This document shows, in pieces, positions 6,742 through 7,219 of a stretch of 7,219 nt of DNA. The notes beneath the pieces were generated by a model, which saw only the letters and a program-made list of their open reading frames with translations, did no database searches and was not told where the DNA came from. Within the stretch, counting starts at the first letter, position 1. Each line of letters starts with the position of its first letter. The stretch is from JAZGDL01 sp036477795. Its GTDB lineage: Bacteria; Planctomycetota; Phycisphaerae; UBA1845. The stretch is taken from contig JAZGDL010000099.1 of NCBI GenBank assembly GCA_036477795.1, forward strand, positions 1 through 7,219, given 5' to 3'. The position numbers were made by a program, and so were the translations under genes.

Positions 6742-7219
6742 ATGAGAGCGATCGAGGTCGGTTTACGAAACCCCTATCTGGTGGTCGTGGTAGTGATAGC
6801 AGTGGCGGTGGTCGGCATACGGGCCATGCGCGACATTCCCGCCGACCTCCTTCCCCAGTTCAAGACCCCCGCGGTGCAGATTGTCACCTTCTACCCCGGC
6901 ATGCCTCCGGAGGTGATGGAGCGCGACATCATGAGCCGCATGGAGCGTTGGACGGGCCAATCGGTGGGCATCGAACACCAGGAAGGCAAGGCCATGCTGG
7001 GGGTCTGCGTGGTCAAGGACTTTTTCCGCGAGGACATCGGCTTCGACACGGCCATGTCGCAGGTGACGTCCTATGCCATGAGCGACATGTTCTATCTGCC
7101 GCCCGGCACCATCCCGCCGATGGTCATGCCTTTCGACCCCACCGCCTCAGTGCCCTTGTGCCTGGTCAGCGTGTCCAGCCCTACCATGACTGAGAAGGAG
7201 TTGTACGACGTGGCCTACT
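6742..7219 (+). CDS. RND-family efflux transporter, inner-membrane subunit (5' part only)
   Basis: The first 159 codons of a resistance-nodulation-division permease (AcrB/HAE1-like; full members have about 1000-1100 residues). Residues 1-11 (MRAIEVGLRNP) are a cytoplasmic lead, and 12-29 (YLVVVVVIAVAVVGIRAM) form transmembrane helix 1. DIPADLLPQFKTPAVQIVT (31-49) and YPGMPPEVME (51-60) then open the periplasmic porter domain, matching the family's usual order. Known members use the proton-motive force with a membrane-fusion protein and an outer-membrane channel; neither gene is in view. The 'MSRMERWTGQ' and 'MSDMFYLPPGTIPPMV' stretches are typical of a subgroup I cannot assign to drug or metal export. 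The charged residues of the proton relay lie beyond the edge. The start is preceded by only a weak GGGAA (6731-6735), so initiation may be inefficient or structure-dependent. Confidence 0.94.
   Translation, partial: MRAIEVGLRNPYLVVVVVIAVAVVGIRAMRDIPADLLPQFKTPAVQIVTFYPGMPPEVMERDIMSRMERWTGQSVGIEHQEGKAMLGVCVVKDFFREDIGFDTAMSQVTSYAMSDMFYLPPGTIPPMVMPFDPTASVPLCLVSVSSPTMTEKELYDVAY

Noticed and set aside
6344..6745. A plus-strand frame ending in TGA overlapping the RND ATG
   Set aside because: It begins inside the heptamer repeats, runs through the large hairpin and is Arg/Ser/Cys-rich. The ATGA overlap is probably chance.

Overview
The window most resembles a chromosomal segment from a planctomycete (Planctomycetota, Phycisphaerae-like). 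This is inferred from protein style, not from a marker gene. The support is a very large, exported, cysteine-rich mosaic protein with repeated G-A-C-C modules, a Myxococcus-type cysteine-rich repeat and repeated Asn-Asp-x-Cys-Ala beta-sandwich domains, plus an intergenic region full of short tandem repeats such as AACCTTC heptamers. Base composition is moderately GC-rich.

Layout: two protein genes point away from each other. Positions 5615 down to 1 (minus strand) are one uninterrupted reading frame of at least 1871 codons that runs off the left edge. It encodes an N-terminal signal peptide followed by a mosaic of extracellular modules: a first beta-rich region, cysteine-rich repeats, a proprotein-convertase-type P-domain, a large domain of unassigned family, and at least three copies of a planctomycete-type beta-sandwich domain alternating with cysteine-rich modules. 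Open frames on the plus strand across the same region are antisense shadows in register with the real codons. Positions 6742 to 7219 (plus strand) are the first 159 codons of an RND-family inner-membrane transporter, cut by the right edge.

The 1126 bp between the two starts holds no convincing gene but is crowded with structure. From left to right it contains a GC-rich hairpin in the leader of the giant gene, a 15-bp direct repeat, a small inverted repeat, eleven units of an 8-bp tandem repeat, a cluster of AACCTTC heptamers facing their own complements, an operator-like inverted repeat overlapping a possible promoter, and a roughly 95-nt near-perfect hairpin built from the octamer CCGAGAAT that ends 25 nt before the RND start codon. 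That hairpin is the most unusual non-coding signal. All its non-Watson-Crick pairs except two are G-U in the plus-strand RNA, which fits a role in the leader of the transporter mRNA.

The two genes have no obvious joint function. One product is an exported or surface protein, perhaps for adhesion or calcium binding (inferred). The other is the pump subunit of an efflux system whose partner genes, if present, lie outside the window.
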